A stretch of DNA of 64,000 nucleotides from Pseudomonas sputi (GTDB taxonomy: Bacteria; Pseudomonadota; Gammaproteobacteria; Pseudomonadales; Pseudomonadaceae). A program made the position numbers and the translations under genes. Below are positions 1 to 7,819 of this stretch, in pieces (position 1 is the stretch's first letter; each line of letters opens with the position of its first letter). The notes beneath the pieces were generated by a model. It did not search any database. It was not told where the DNA came from and was given only the letters and a program-made list of their open reading frames with translations. Where the stretch lies: positions 1 to 64,000 of the forward strand of contig NZ_BQHI01000004.1 of NCBI RefSeq assembly GCF_021603585.1, given 5' to 3'.

Positions 1-90
1 AGCGGTCATCGGTCCATCTGTGAATTGCTCAAGCAGCTCTTTCGGGATTTTTGGCAGCTCTCGCAACGCGGGTTTCTTTTTGGTTGGCAT
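1..90 (-). CDS. IS256-family transposase, N-terminal fragment (runs off the left edge)
   Basis: Thirty codons are visible on the minus strand, starting at the ATG at 88-90. The product begins MPTKKKPALRELPKIPKELL and continues to ..FTDGPMTA, which matches the usual N-terminus of IS256-family DDE (mutator-type) transposases, in which the Lys/Pro-rich start leads into an 'LLxQF..GPMTAE' stretch. The catalytic core lies outside the window, so whether the gene is intact cannot be judged. The start sits about 50 bp inside the presumed element end. Confidence 0.8.
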   Translation of the reverse strand, partial: MPTKKKPALRELPKIPKELLEQFTDGPMTA

Positions 91-142
91 ACATGCACCT
101 CTTACTCATGTTATGCCCGAACACAAAATTTCTGACACCCCC
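1..142 (-). mobile_element. Terminal part of an IS256-family insertion sequence
   Basis: The transposase start at 90 is preceded by a sequence that reads GGGGGTGTCAGAAATTTTG on the minus strand from about 142 inward. This resembles the terminal inverted repeats of IS256 elements, which typically carry a TGTCAGAAA/TTTTGTG core. The outer boundary is placed near 142 by this similarity only. The other end and the 8-bp target duplication are outside the window. Confidence 0.6.
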
Positions 143-526
143 ATCATGATTGAATCTCCAGAGTCATGGAGCCGCCACGATTCGCTGCGATACGAAGAGG
201 TGGCAGCTATACGCGGGTCGCAGACCGGGACTCTAGAACCGGCAGACCCGAGGGTCTCCCACGTACAGCCGCCATAAACTGGAGGATGTTGTGCGTCTAG
301 AGATCGCGGGCTGCGAGACCCGATCGCTGATTCATCAGCGACCCGGAAACGATAGAGCCGGCCCTCAAGGCGCACAAGCCGGCGGATTCTGGCGGATGCG
401 TAGGCAATGGCGCAAGGCGTTGTGGCTTGCCGGACGTTTCGGTCAACGGCTTTAAACAGTCATGGCGAGTTCGTGAAGAAGCGGTTTACAGTGACCGGCC
501 ACGCACTGATCCAGGAGGGATCTTTC
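143..526 (-). other. Leader and start of a gene interrupted by the IS, then intergenic DNA
   Basis: On the minus strand a good ribosome-binding site (GGAG, near 156-159) precedes ATG ATG at 147-142, and the IS end follows directly. This looks like a gene interrupted just after its start. Upstream of it (about 160-375) is a stretch that, in one frame, reads VYGGCTWETLGSAG. From memory, this conserved leader occurs before small hypothetical genes (DUF3077-like) in many Pseudomonas. A perfect 8-bp inverted repeat, TCGCTGAT/ATCAGCGA, lies at 324-341. Bases 400-526 hold nothing recognisable except the approach to the acetyltransferase. Confidence 0.4.
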
Positions 527-1036
527 ATGCCTGAGCACAACCCCGCCATTCATCTCGAGCGCTTCAACGAATCCCACGTTGAGGGCATCACCGCGCTCTA
601 TAACGACCCGGCCGTGACCCGGCAGGTGTTGCAGATGCCGTTTCAGACCTCCGAGGTCTGGCGCAAACGACTGGCGCCGGACAACGAGCGGGTGGTGCAA
701 CTGGTGGCGCTGCATCAGGGGGTGGTGATCGGCAATCTGGGGCTGGAGCAATATTCACGAATTCGCCGCAGCCATGCGGGCAGTGTCGGCATGGCCGTTG
801 CGGTGGCGTGGCAGGGCAAGGGTGTCGGTTCGAAGCTGTTGGCGGCGGCGCTGGACGTGGCCGACAACTGGATGAATTTGCACCGGGTCGAGCTTTCGGT
901 GTACGCCGACAACGAGGCGGCCATCGGGCTCTATCGCAAGTTCGGCTTCGAAAAAGAGGGGCTGTTCCGCGATTACGCCGTGCGTGACGGGCAATGGGTC
1001 GACACCTTGAGCATGGCGCGGCTGCGTAAGCGCTGA
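527..1036 (+). CDS. GNAT N-acetyltransferase, AaaT/YhhY-like
   Basis: A 169-residue single-domain GNAT protein. The start at 527 was chosen over an in-frame upstream codon at 407 because AGGAGGGA sits 6-7 bp before it and homology begins there. The acetyl-CoA loop reads WQGKGVGSKLL (Q/R-x-x-G-x-G/A type), and the C-terminal part (NEAAIGLYRKFGFEKEGLFRDYAVRDGQWVD has a near match) closely resembles E. coli YhhY/AaaT, an L-amino-acid N-acyltransferase acting on residues such as phenylalanine and methionine. Length fits that family (about 162-170). Cytosolic. It stands alone; the next gene begins 116 bp on. The exact substrate is inferred from similarity only. Confidence 0.8.
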   Translation: MPEHNPAIHLERFNESHVEGITALYNDPAVTRQVLQMPFQTSEVWRKRLAPDNERVVQLVALHQGVVIGNLGLEQYSRIRRSHAGSVGMAVAVAWQGKGVGSKLLAAALDVADNWMNLHRVELSVYADNEAAIGLYRKFGFEKEGLFRDYAVRDGQWVDTLSMARLRKR

Positions 1037-1152
1037 CCTTCTGTCCGTTCATGGCTGACGAGGCGACCGAGCAGGCAAATGACTTGCACGGCCGTCATCG
1101 GCATCTGCCATGCTCGGAGTCCGCAGCACTGCTTCCTCAAAGGAACACCGCA

Positions 1153-1644
1153 ATGGACGACGTACAGCAACTGGGCGAGATGCTTCGCCACTATGCCGAC
1201 AGCGAAGCGCACAAGAAGCAACTGTTCGAGACGCAGTCGGCGACCTGGGCTACACGAATTACCGAGTTGTTCGGGCAGATCCAGCAATGGCTGGAACCGG
1301 TGCAGGCGCCGGGGTTGCTGGAGGTAAATCGCGAACCCTATGTGGCGTCCGGGCCGAGCACCCCGGTTGAGACCTCAACCTTCAAGACTGAAAAGCTGAG
1401 CATCGTGATTACCGGTAAACCGGTGGAGTTCGTGCCGGATGTGATGGGCAGCGGCGGGCAGATTTCGTTGGCGGTGATGGGGCTGACAGCGGCGCGTTAC
1501 GGGAGTGTTTCGTTGGTGGGGCTACCGGGCGGGGAGTGGCAGTGGCGCAAGACCAATGGCTTGAAGGACCCGGATACCTTTGCCTTCGATGCGAATTTTC
1601 TCGCGCAGCAACTGCAGAGCCTGATCCCCCGCGACCGAGGTTGA
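1153..1644 (+). CDS. Hypothetical protein, conserved type in Pseudomonas
   Basis: I do not recognise a named domain in this 163-residue protein. The start at 1153 is preferred over an in-frame ATG at 1051 because AAAGGA lies about 9 bp upstream and the extra residues look unstructured. The N-terminal 50 residues look alpha-helical (DDVQQLGEMLRHYADSEAHK then ITELFGQIQQWLEP). The rest looks beta-rich and contains a short glycine cluster (VMGSGGQISLAVMG) and a WQWRK motif. There is no signal peptide or membrane segment. It ends just before a repeated palindrome (1651-1698) that probably also limits transcription. Confidence 0.6.
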   Translation: MDDVQQLGEMLRHYADSEAHKKQLFETQSATWATRITELFGQIQQWLEPVQAPGLLEVNREPYVASGPSTPVETSTFKTEKLSIVITGKPVEFVPDVMGSGGQISLAVMGLTAARYGSVSLVGLPGGEWQWRKTNGLKDPDTFAFDANFLAQQLQSLIPRDRG

Positions 1645-1650
1645 CACACT

Positions 1651-1698
1651 TGATCGTTCCCACGCACAAGGTTCGACGCCTCGACGTGGGAACGATCA
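1651..1698. repeat. REP-type palindrome
   Basis: Perfect 14-bp inverted repeat, TGATCGTTCCCACG at 1651-1664 and its complement at 1685-1698, with a 20-bp spacer. It belongs to the same family as the palindromes at 20984, 31898 and 37681. It separates the convergent hypothetical gene and the ccoQ-like gene. Confidence 0.85.
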
Positions 1699-1709
1699 TT
1701 GGAAGTCGC

Positions 1710-1931
1710 TCACATCTCGAGATTGACCCACCCCGGCTTCGTTACCTCCGGCGCCACCGCCTTCACGGTTTTACCGGTAGCCAACTCCACCCGCCGCGCC
1801 ACCTCCGGATCATCGGCAAACGGCGTCAGACTCGCCTCATCCAGGCTTTCGGCCGTCTCGTGGCGCAAGCAGTACTCAACCGCCAGCCATAGAAAGACCA
1901 CACCCAACACATTCAATAAAACATCGAACAT
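1710..1931 (-). CDS. Small membrane subunit beside orphan CcoN (CcoQ4-like)
   Basis: A 73-residue protein with one N-terminal membrane helix (FDVLLNVLGVVFLWLAVEYCL) and an acidic soluble tail ending PGWVNLEM. It starts 15 bp after the ccoN stop behind GGGAG, so the two are co-transcribed. In P. aeruginosa the orphan cbb3 subunit gene ccoN4 (PA4133) is likewise followed by a small ORF (PA4134) treated as a CcoQ-type subunit. This protein matches in position, size and topology. CcoQ proteins stabilise cbb3 complexes. Sequence similarity to canonical CcoQ is weak, so the name rests mainly on context. Confidence 0.6.
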   Translation of the reverse strand: MFDVLLNVLGVVFLWLAVEYCLRHETAESLDEASLTPFADDPEVARRVELATGKTVKAVAPEVTKPGWVNLEM

Positions 1932-1946
1932 GACCAGCTCCCTTGA

Positions 1947-3374
1947 TCAGGCGATCTGCGCTTCACGATGGGCGAGTGCAACGTCGGCAACCCGCACCGT
2001 GCGCCACACGTTATAGGCCATCAGCAACATGCCGCTGAGGAAGAACACCCCGCCGGCAAAGCGTACGACGAACCCCGGATGGCTGGCCTGCAGCGCTTCG
2101 ACGAACGAATAAGTCAGCGTGCCGTCCTCGTTGATCGCCCGCCACATCAAGCCCTGGGTAATCCCGTTGACCCACATCGAGGCGATGTACAACACCGTGC
2201 CGATGGTCGCCAGCCAGAAGTGCAGGTTGATCAGCGGCGTGCTGTGCATGCGCTCGCGGCCAAACACCTTGGGCACCATGTGATAGGTCGCGCCGAAGGT
2301 GATCATCGCCACCCAGCCAAGGGCGCCAGCGTGAACGTGGCCGATGGTCCAGTCGGTGTAGTGGGAGAGGGCATTGACGGTCTTGATCGCCATCATCGGG
2401 CCTTCGAACGTCGACATGCCGTAGAACGCCAGCGACAAAACCAGGAAGCGCAGGATCGGGTCAGTGCGCAACTTATGCCACGCGCCTGAAAGGGTCATCA
2501 TGCCGTTGATCATCCCGCCCCAGCTCGGCGCCAGCAGGATCAGCGACATCGCCATGCCCAGCGACTGCGCCCAGTCCGGCAGCGCGGTGTAGTGCAAATG
2601 GTGCGGGCCGGCCCAGATGTACAGGGTGATCAGCGCCCAGAAGTGCACGATCGACAACCGGTACGAATACACCGGCCGATTCACTTGCTTGGGCACGAAG
2701 TAATACATCATCCCGAGGAACCCGGTGGTCAGGAAGAACCCCACCGCGTTGTGCCCGTACCACCACTGCACCATGGCGTCGGTGGCGCCGGAGTACACGG
2801 GATAGGACTTGAACCAGTCCACCGGAATCGATAGGTGATTGACGACGTGCAGCATGGCGATCACCAGAATGAACGCGCCGAAGAACCAGTTGCCGACATA
2901 GATGTGCCTGGTCTTGCGCTGCACCACGGTGGTGAAGAACACCACGGCATACGCGACCCAGACCACGGCCATCCACACCGCGCCGGAGAATTCGATCTCG
3001 GCGTATTCCTTGGTGGTGGTGTAGCCCAGCGGCAGGGTGACCAGCATGATCACGATCACCGATTGCCAGCCCCAGAAGGTGAACGCGGCGAGTTTGTCCG
3101 AGTACAGCCGCACCTGACAGGTACGCTGCACGGCGTAGTAACTGGCGGCGAATTGCGCGCTGCCGGCGAAGCCGAAAATCACCAGGCTGGTGTGCAACGG
3201 TCGCAAGCGGCCGAAGGTGGTCCACGGCAGGTCCAGATTCATGTCCGGCCATACCAGTTGCGAGGCGATCCATACCCCCATCGCCATGCCCACGACGCCC
3301 CAGAAAACAGTCGCGATGACGAATTGGCGGACGACCTTGTAGTTATAAGCCTGTCCGATTGTTGCTGTGCTCAT
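1947..3374 (-). CDS. ccoN: cbb3-type cytochrome c oxidase catalytic subunit, orphan isoform (CcoN4-like)
   Basis: A 475-residue heme-copper oxidase subunit I of the cbb3 class, with about 12 membrane helices. The start at 3374 gives [18 protein letters not shown], the usual CcoN start; a start 20 codons upstream has no family support. The metal ligands are all visible: RPLHTS (low-spin heme b), WYGHNAVGF and GPHHLHYT (CuB), and [11 protein letters not shown] (hemes b3 and b). The [11 protein letters not shown] helix that supplies the cross-linked Tyr is also present. No ccoO or ccoP is adjacent, so it must borrow these from a ccoNOQP operon elsewhere. In P. aeruginosa such orphan CcoN isoforms swap into the oxidase, and CcoN4 has been linked to cyanide tolerance. 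It is transcribed away from the reductase gene at 3698. Confidence 0.92.
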   Translation of the reverse strand: MSTATIGQAYNYKVVRQFVIATVFWGVVGMAMGVWIASQLVWPDMNLDLPWTTFGRLRPLHTSLVIFGFAGSAQFAASYYAVQRTCQVRLYSDKLAAFTFWGWQSVIVIMLVTLPLGYTTTKEYAEIEFSGAVWMAVVWVAYAVVFFTTVVQRKTRHIYVGNWFFGAFILVIAMLHVVNHLSIPVDWFKSYPVYSGATDAMVQWWYGHNAVGFFLTTGFLGMMYYFVPKQVNRPVYSYRLSIVHFWALITLYIWAGPHHLHYTALPDWAQSLGMAMSLILLAPSWGGMINGMMTLSGAWHKLRTDPILRFLVLSLAFYGMSTFEGPMMAIKTVNALSHYTDWTIGHVHAGALGWVAMITFGATYHMVPKVFGRERMHSTPLINLHFWLATIGTVLYIASMWVNGITQGLMWRAINEDGTLTYSFVEALQASHPGFVVRFAGGVFFLSGMLLMAYNVWRTVRVADVALAHREAQIA

Positions 3375-3697
3375 GGTCAGTTCATCCACGGTTGCAAAGT
3401 CTTGCCAGGCCACCCGGTCTGGCACGAGCTGCACTGTAGAAACCCCACCGGAAACAAAACAGGCTCAGGAATTGTTCATTTATGCGGATCAGATCCAGGC
3501 GCTGCCTGCGGCCATCTGCCGCGCCCTGATACGGTTTTTATGCGTTCAGGTGAATCTGTAACGGGCTGCGCTGCAACGTCATAGTGCTTTCAGGAATCTG
3601 TGGGAACGAGGCTTCTAGAGATTGCGCCAGATCGCGCAATCTCTAGAAGCCTCGTTCCCACAGGAGTGTGCTGAAGTTCTGATGAGGTAGCCGCTGC
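3375..3697. promoter_or_regulatory. Divergent intergenic region between ccoN and the siroheme reductase
   Basis: This 323-bp region must hold both promoters. I looked for an Anr/Fnr box (TTGAT-N4-ATCAA) and did not find a convincing one. The main landmark is a very long perfect hairpin at 3598-3663, listed separately. The reductase start has only a weak GAGG about 11 bp upstream. Confidence 0.5.
3598..3663. repeat. 30-bp perfect inverted repeat with 6-nt loop
   Basis: The left arm at 3598-3627 begins CTGTGGGAACGAGGC, and the right arm at 3634-3663 is its exact complement, with loop CAGATC. The outer GTGGGAACGA core relates it to the Pseudomonas REP family seen elsewhere in the window, but the stem is about twice as long. 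It ends 34 bp before the reductase start codon. Confidence 0.9.
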
Positions 3698-5371
3698 ATG
3701 TACCAGTACGATGATTACGACCGGGCGCTGGTGTTCGAGCGCGTTGCGCAGTTTCGCGATCAGGTCGAGCGCTTCATGGCCGGGGAGTTGAGCGAAGAAG
3801 AGTTCCTGCCGCTGCGCCTGCAGAACGGCCTGTACCTGCAAAAGCACGCTTACATGCTGCGGGTGGCGATTCCCTACGGCACCCTGAGCGCTGAGCAGAT
3901 GCGCACACTGGCGAGCATTGCCCGGGATTACGACCGTGGCTACGGCCACTTCACCACCCGGCAGAACCTGCAGTTCAACTGGATCGAACTGCACGAAGTG
4001 CCGGACATTCTCGAACGTCTGGCGCAGGTCAACATGCATGCGATCCAGACCTCGGGCAACTGCGTGCGCAACATCACAACCGAAGCCTTTGCCGGGGTCG
4101 CGGCGGACGAACTGATCGACCCGCGTCCGCTGGCCGAAATCCTGCGGCAATGGTCGACGATCAACCCGGAATTCCTGTTCCTGCCGCGCAAGTTCAAGAT
4201 CGCCATCTGCTCGGCGAAGCAGGATCGCGCGGCGATCATGATGCACGACATCGGCCTGTACCTTTACCCCGGTCGCGACGGCCAGATGCTGCTGCGGGTA
4301 ATTGTCGGCGGTGGTCTGGGACGCACGCCGATACTCGGCCTGCAGATCCGCGACGGTCTGCCGTGGCAGCATTTGCTGTCTTACGTCGAGGCGGTGCTGC
4401 GGGTCTATAACCGCCACGGCCGACGCGACAACAAATACAAGGCGCGGATCAAGATTCTGGTCAAGGCGCTGGGCATCGAGGCGTTCGCCAGGGAAGTCGA
4501 AGAGGAATGGCAACACCTCAAGGACGGCCCGGCGCAACTGACCGAGGATGAATACCAGCGCGTCGCCAGTGCTTTCGTGCCGCCGAGCTATCGCCCGCTG
4601 GCGGGCACTGATCTGGATTTCGGTACGCACCTGGCCGACAACCCGGCGTTCGCCCGCTGGGTCGCGCGCAATGTGCAGCCGCATAAAGTGCCGGGCTACA
4701 CCAGCGTGGTGCTGTCGACCAAACCGGGCCTGGCCTCGCCGCCGGGGGACGTCACCGATGCGCAGATGCTGGCGGTGGCCGACTGGTCCGAGCGCTTCGG
4801 CTTCGGCGAAATCCGCATCGCCCATGAGCAGAACATCGTCCTGCCGGATGTGCCCAAGTCCGAGTTGTATGCGCTGTGGCAGCAAGCGAAAGAGCAGGGG
4901 CTGGGCGCCGCCAACGTCGGACTGCTGACCGACATCATTGCCTGCCCCGGCGGCGATTTCTGTGCGCTGGCCAATGCCAAATCTATCCCGATCGCCCAGG
5001 CGATTCAGGCGCGCTTCGAGAACCTCGATTACCTGCACGATCTGGGCGACATCAGCCTGAACATTTCCGGCTGCATGAACGCCTGCGGCCATCACCACAT
5101 CGGCAACATCGGGATTCTCGGCGTCGATAAAAACGGCAGCGAGTGGTACCAGATCACCCTCGGCGGCGCCCAGGGCAAGAACAGCGCATTGGGCAAAGTC
5201 ATCGGCCCGTCGTTCAGCGCCGCCGAAGTGCCGCTGGTGATCGAACGGATCATCGGCACCTTCGTGCGTTATCGCGAGGCTGAAGAACTGTTCGTCGACA
5301 CCGTGGCGCGCATTGGGCTGGAGCCGTTCAAGGAGCGGGTCTATCCGAAAGCGCTGGAGGCCTCGGCATGA
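3698..5371 (+). CDS. Siroheme/[4Fe-4S] nitrite or sulfite reductase (PA4130 NirA-like)
   Basis: A 557-residue hemoprotein of the CysI/NirA family, full length. It reduces sulfite or nitrite by six electrons using a siroheme bridged to a [4Fe-4S] cluster. The cluster ligands are Cys416 and Cys422 (CPGGDFC) and Cys459 and Cys463 (CMNACGHHH). The family motifs TRQNLQFNW and ..QTSGNCVRNI in the first ferredoxin-like half are also present. The order reductase-DUF934, divergent from an orphan ccoN, matches P. aeruginosa PA4130-PA4129 rather than only the housekeeping cysI locus. Nitrite versus sulfite specificity cannot be decided from sequence. Cytosolic. A long hairpin lies in its upstream region. 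Confidence 0.85.
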   Translation: MYQYDDYDRALVFERVAQFRDQVERFMAGELSEEEFLPLRLQNGLYLQKHAYMLRVAIPYGTLSAEQMRTLASIARDYDRGYGHFTTRQNLQFNWIELHEVPDILERLAQVNMHAIQTSGNCVRNITTEAFAGVAADELIDPRPLAEILRQWSTINPEFLFLPRKFKIAICSAKQDRAAIMMHDIGLYLYPGRDGQMLLRVIVGGGLGRTPILGLQIRDGLPWQHLLSYVEAVLRVYNRHGRRDNKYKARIKILVKALGIEAFAREVEEEWQHLKDGPAQLTEDEYQRVASAFVPPSYRPLAGTDLDFGTHLADNPAFARWVARNVQPHKVPGYTSVVLSTKPGLASPPGDVTDAQMLAVADWSERFGFGEIRIAHEQNIVLPDVPKSELYALWQQAKEQGLGAANVGLLTDIIACPGGDFCALANAKSIPIAQAIQARFENLDYLHDLGDISLNISGCMNACGHHHIGNIGILGVDKNGSEWYQITLGGAQGKNSALGKVIGPSFSAAEVPLVIERIIGTFVRYREAEELFVDTVARIGLEPFKERVYPKALEASA

Positions 5372-5847
5372 ACAATCTGCTGCGAATGGAGGCGAGTGGG
5401 GCGCGGCTCGTGCTGGATGATCCGTGGACGCTGATTCGCTCGCCTGAAACGGATTCCAGCGCCGGGATGTTGATTCTGCCGCTGGCCCACTGGCTCGAAT
5501 CGCCCTCGACCCACGCAGTCTGGCTGGGCCCGGACGACGACGTCGAAAGTCTGCTGCCCTGGCTCACCTCGCTGCCACTGATCGCCCTCGACTTCCCGAA
5601 CTTTCGCGACGGCCGCGCCTACAGCCAGGCCTATCTGCTGCGCAGTCGTTTCGGCTGGAAAGGCGAGTTGCGCGCCATCGGCGATGTGCTGCGCGACCAG
5701 CTCAGCCACATGCGTCAGTGCGGTTTCGACAGCTTCGCCGTGCGCGAGGACAAATCCGCCGAGGATGCGCTCAAGGGCCTGGCCGGGATGAGCGTGTTGT
5801 ACGGGCGCTCGGTGATCGAGCCGCGGCCGTTGTTCCGGCGCCGGTGA
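5368..5847 (+). CDS. DUF934 protein, partner of siroheme reductase
   Basis: A 159-residue DUF934 (COG3749) protein. Its ATG overlaps the reductase stop by 4 bp (ATGA), which indicates translational coupling. Proteins of this family almost always follow a CysI/NirA gene in proteobacteria and are presumed to help reductase function, perhaps in electron delivery or assembly, but no activity is established. Recognisable family segments are LDFPNFRDGRAYSQAYLLR and the FDSFAVRED region. No membrane segment is present. A hairpin with a T-run follows at 5868. Confidence 0.8.
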   Translation: MNNLLRMEASGARLVLDDPWTLIRSPETDSSAGMLILPLAHWLESPSTHAVWLGPDDDVESLLPWLTSLPLIALDFPNFRDGRAYSQAYLLRSRFGWKGELRAIGDVLRDQLSHMRQCGFDSFAVREDKSAEDALKGLAGMSVLYGRSVIEPRPLFRRR

Positions 5848-5867
5848 TGCAGGGGAAACCCTTAGAA

Positions 5868-5890
5868 CCCTGATGAATCGGGGATTTTTC
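5868..5890 (+). terminator. Probable rho-independent terminator after DUF934 gene
   Basis: The stem CCCTGA/TCGGGG (one G-T wobble) with loop TGAA is followed by ATTTTTCC. It is short but well placed, 20 bp after the stop. Confidence 0.5.
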
Positions 5891-5976
5891 CTTGGGTCGA
5901 TGGTGGCCTTTTGGTAGAGTCCCCGTCGCCAGCGGGTTTTCGGCTGGACGACGGAACGAAGAAGGGAGTCTGATCA

Positions 5977-6951
5977 GTGAGTCCGGGCAAAAAAATTCTG
6001 GGCATCACCGCGTTGCTGCTGATGGTGACGCTGTGGGCCGGTTACATCTATGTGTTCAACGAAAACCGTGGCGGTCAGCTCGGTGGCGTGGGCGAAAGCA
6101 CCGCGTGGTGCGGCACGCCGCCGAACACCGAAGCGGCGCTGCTGGGCAAGGACCAACTGACCCTGCGCGTCACCAACAACCTGCGCGGCGAGTTCATGCT
6201 CAGCGGCGCGGTGGTGGTCTCCGAACGTACCTTCAACCGCTATGACCTGGGCCGCAACGAACTGCGTCTGCGCCTGGAGCCGTTGCAGTGGTCGTTTGGC
6301 GTCACGCCGATCTTCCTCGAACAGGTGAAAGTCCTGCCCCTGAGCCGCAACCTCGCCTCGACCGACAAGAGCGCCTTCGCCGAACTCGAATCACGCCCGA
6401 TCAGCGTTCAGGGTCGGGTCACCGAATTTCCCTTCGACACCTATCGCTACGGCTACAAGCCGGTGCTGTATTACCTCAAGGGCAGCGAGCGTATCGACCT
6501 GCGCTTCAAGAACATCACCACGCTGATGGAGATGTCCAATACCTTCACGCCGATCCAGAAGTACAACCGCGCCGACTACATCAACGAGAAAAACTCGATG
6601 ATCCGCGACGTGGACTACAAAGCCTACGGCCCCCACGAATGTGCGTTCAGCGTCGAGCGCAAAGGCTCGTTCAAGGTCGTGGTGCTGTTGATGCTGCTGG
6701 TGCTGTGCCTGCCGTTGCTGCTGGTGTTCTACCGCGATGAGCCGGGGATCGACTTCCTTGCCACGCTGGTGGGCATCGGTGTGGTGCGCACGGTGCTGGT
6801 GGGGCCGGTGCAGGATTTCCAGTTGTACAACATTGATTTTCTGTTTGGTGCGGCGATTCTGCTGGTGGGCACGGTGTCGCTGATCAAGGCGATGCGGGCC
6901 AACAGCCGGCGGGAGATGGCGTTGCGCAGTGGGGAGACCTCTACCTGGTAA
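5977..6951 (+). CDS. Membrane protein of unknown function (possibly DUF4436-like)
   Basis: A 324-residue protein starting at GTG 5977, with GGGAG 8 bp upstream. One N-terminal membrane helix (about residues 6-27, ILGITALLLMVTLWAGYIYVF) is followed by a large beta-rich extracytoplasmic region (about 30-225). Three C-terminal helices follow at about 229-250 (VVVLLMLLVLCLPLLLVFY), 258-272 and 286-303. This resembles DUF4436-type membrane proteins in layout, but I am not certain of the family. Two cysteines (CGTPP near the first helix and HECAF near the end of the loop) could form a disulfide. Monocistronic, with a hairpin after it. Confidence 0.6.
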   Translation: MSPGKKILGITALLLMVTLWAGYIYVFNENRGGQLGGVGESTAWCGTPPNTEAALLGKDQLTLRVTNNLRGEFMLSGAVVVSERTFNRYDLGRNELRLRLEPLQWSFGVTPIFLEQVKVLPLSRNLASTDKSAFAELESRPISVQGRVTEFPFDTYRYGYKPVLYYLKGSERIDLRFKNITTLMEMSNTFTPIQKYNRADYINEKNSMIRDVDYKAYGPHECAFSVERKGSFKVVVLLMLLVLCLPLLLVFYRDEPGIDFLATLVGIGVVRTVLVGPVQDFQLYNIDFLFGAAILLVGTVSLIKAMRANSRREMALRSGETSTW

Positions 6952-6965
6952 CGAGGCGCCTGCAG

Positions 6966-6994
6966 TGGCCCGGATCTGGCGGATGTCCGGGCCA
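6966..6994. terminator. Inverted repeat downstream of the membrane protein gene
   Basis: Perfect 9-bp stem TGGCCCGGA/TCCGGGCCA with an 11-nt loop, 15 bp after the stop. No T-run follows, so it may be a weak terminator or a 3'-end stabiliser. Confidence 0.4.
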
Positions 6995-7042
6995 GGTGTT
7001 GTGCAATATTGTGGTGACTGATCGCAAACGGCGCGGTTTTAG

Positions 7043-7049
7043 CTATACC
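7043..7049 (+). promoter_or_regulatory. Possible sigma-S-type -10 element
   Basis: GCTATACCTG contains CTATACC, close to the RpoS-preferred -10 (CTATACT), about 50 bp before the lipoprotein start. No clear -35 is seen at the right spacing, which would itself fit RpoS dependence. Confidence 0.3.
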
Positions 7050-7098
7050 TGTAACTCCCCTGACGCAATAAATTCGGCCTTCCGACAGGAGTTACAGC

Positions 7099-7770
7099 AT
7101 GAAGCTAGCCGTAATGATGAGCACCCTGTGCATTGCCACGCTGGGCGTGGTGGGTTGCTCCAGCAAAACCGTCGCACCCGATGAGTATTCAGGCTTCCTC
7201 AAGGACTACAGCCAGCTGAGGGAGGCCAAATCCCCGTCGGGGGCTGAGGTGATGCGCTGGATTGACCCGAAAATCGATATCAGCAAATTCACCAGCGTCT
7301 ACGTCGAACCGACCCAGCTCTATCCCAAACCGCAACCCACCGTGAAGATTCCGCAGCAGACCCTCAATGGCATCACCAGCTACTACGATCAGGCGCTCAA
7401 GCGTGAGCTGGGCAAATCCCTGCCGCTGGCCTCAGGCCCCGGACCGGGTGTGATCGTGGTGCGCGCGGCGATCACCGCCGTGAGCAGCAAGACCGAAGGC
7501 CTGCACGCCTATGAAGTGATTCCGATTGCCCTGGTAGCGGCAGCGGTCAGCACTGCCAGCGGCATTCGCGACCAGGAAACCACCCTGGCGACCGAAGCGG
7601 TGTTCCTCGAGGGTGGCACCAACAAAGTGGCGGCGCAGGTGGTGCGCAAAGGCACCGGCAAACCGCTGGAAAACGATTCGCAGGTGATGAAGGCCGATGA
7701 CGTGAAAAGCGTGATCGATGGCTGGGCCTCGGATCTGCATCAGTCCTACCTCAAGCTCAAGGCCAAGTAA
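7099..7770 (+). CDS. DUF3313-like outer-membrane lipoprotein
   Basis: A 223-residue lipoprotein. The signal peptide MKLAVMMSTLCIATLGVVGC ends in a lipobox with Cys20 as the acylated residue, followed by SS, which predicts an outer-membrane destination. The mature part resembles DUF3313 proteins: an early YSGFLKDYSQL, then FTSVYVEPTQLYP, and a glycine/valine-rich GPGVIVVRAAITAV followed by an alanine-rich hydrophobic stretch (PIALVAAAVSTASG). AGGAG lies 9-10 bp upstream. Function is unknown. A strong inverted repeat follows and is shared with the convergent gene at 7820. Confidence 0.7.
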   Translation: MKLAVMMSTLCIATLGVVGCSSKTVAPDEYSGFLKDYSQLREAKSPSGAEVMRWIDPKIDISKFTSVYVEPTQLYPKPQPTVKIPQQTLNGITSYYDQALKRELGKSLPLASGPGPGVIVVRAAITAVSSKTEGLHAYEVIPIALVAAAVSTASGIRDQETTLATEAVFLEGGTNKVAAQVVRKGTGKPLENDSQVMKADDVKSVIDGWASDLHQSYLKLKAK

Positions 7771-7776
7771 GACCGG

Positions 7777-7810
7777 CACGCCGGGTCGCCCAAGAGGGCG
7801 ATCCGGCGTG
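7777..7810. terminator. Bidirectional hairpin between convergent genes
   Basis: A near-perfect stem, CACGCCGG-g-TCGCCC with GGGCGA-t-CCGGCGTG, and a 4-nt loop (aaga). It lies between the lipoprotein stop (7770) and the stop of the minus-strand gene (7820). No long T-run on either side. Confidence 0.55.
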
Positions 7811-7819
7811 AGCACAGCG

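Noticed and set aside
106-375. An 89-codon minus-strand frame containing GGCTWETLGSAG
   Set aside because: Sequences like this recur as leaders before small Pseudomonas genes and have been annotated as ORFs, but there is no ribosome site and it runs into the IS end. Treated as a leader, not a gene.
3375-3597. Search for an Anr/Fnr box near ccoN
   Set aside because: No TTGAT-N4-ATCAA match or good half-site pair was found.
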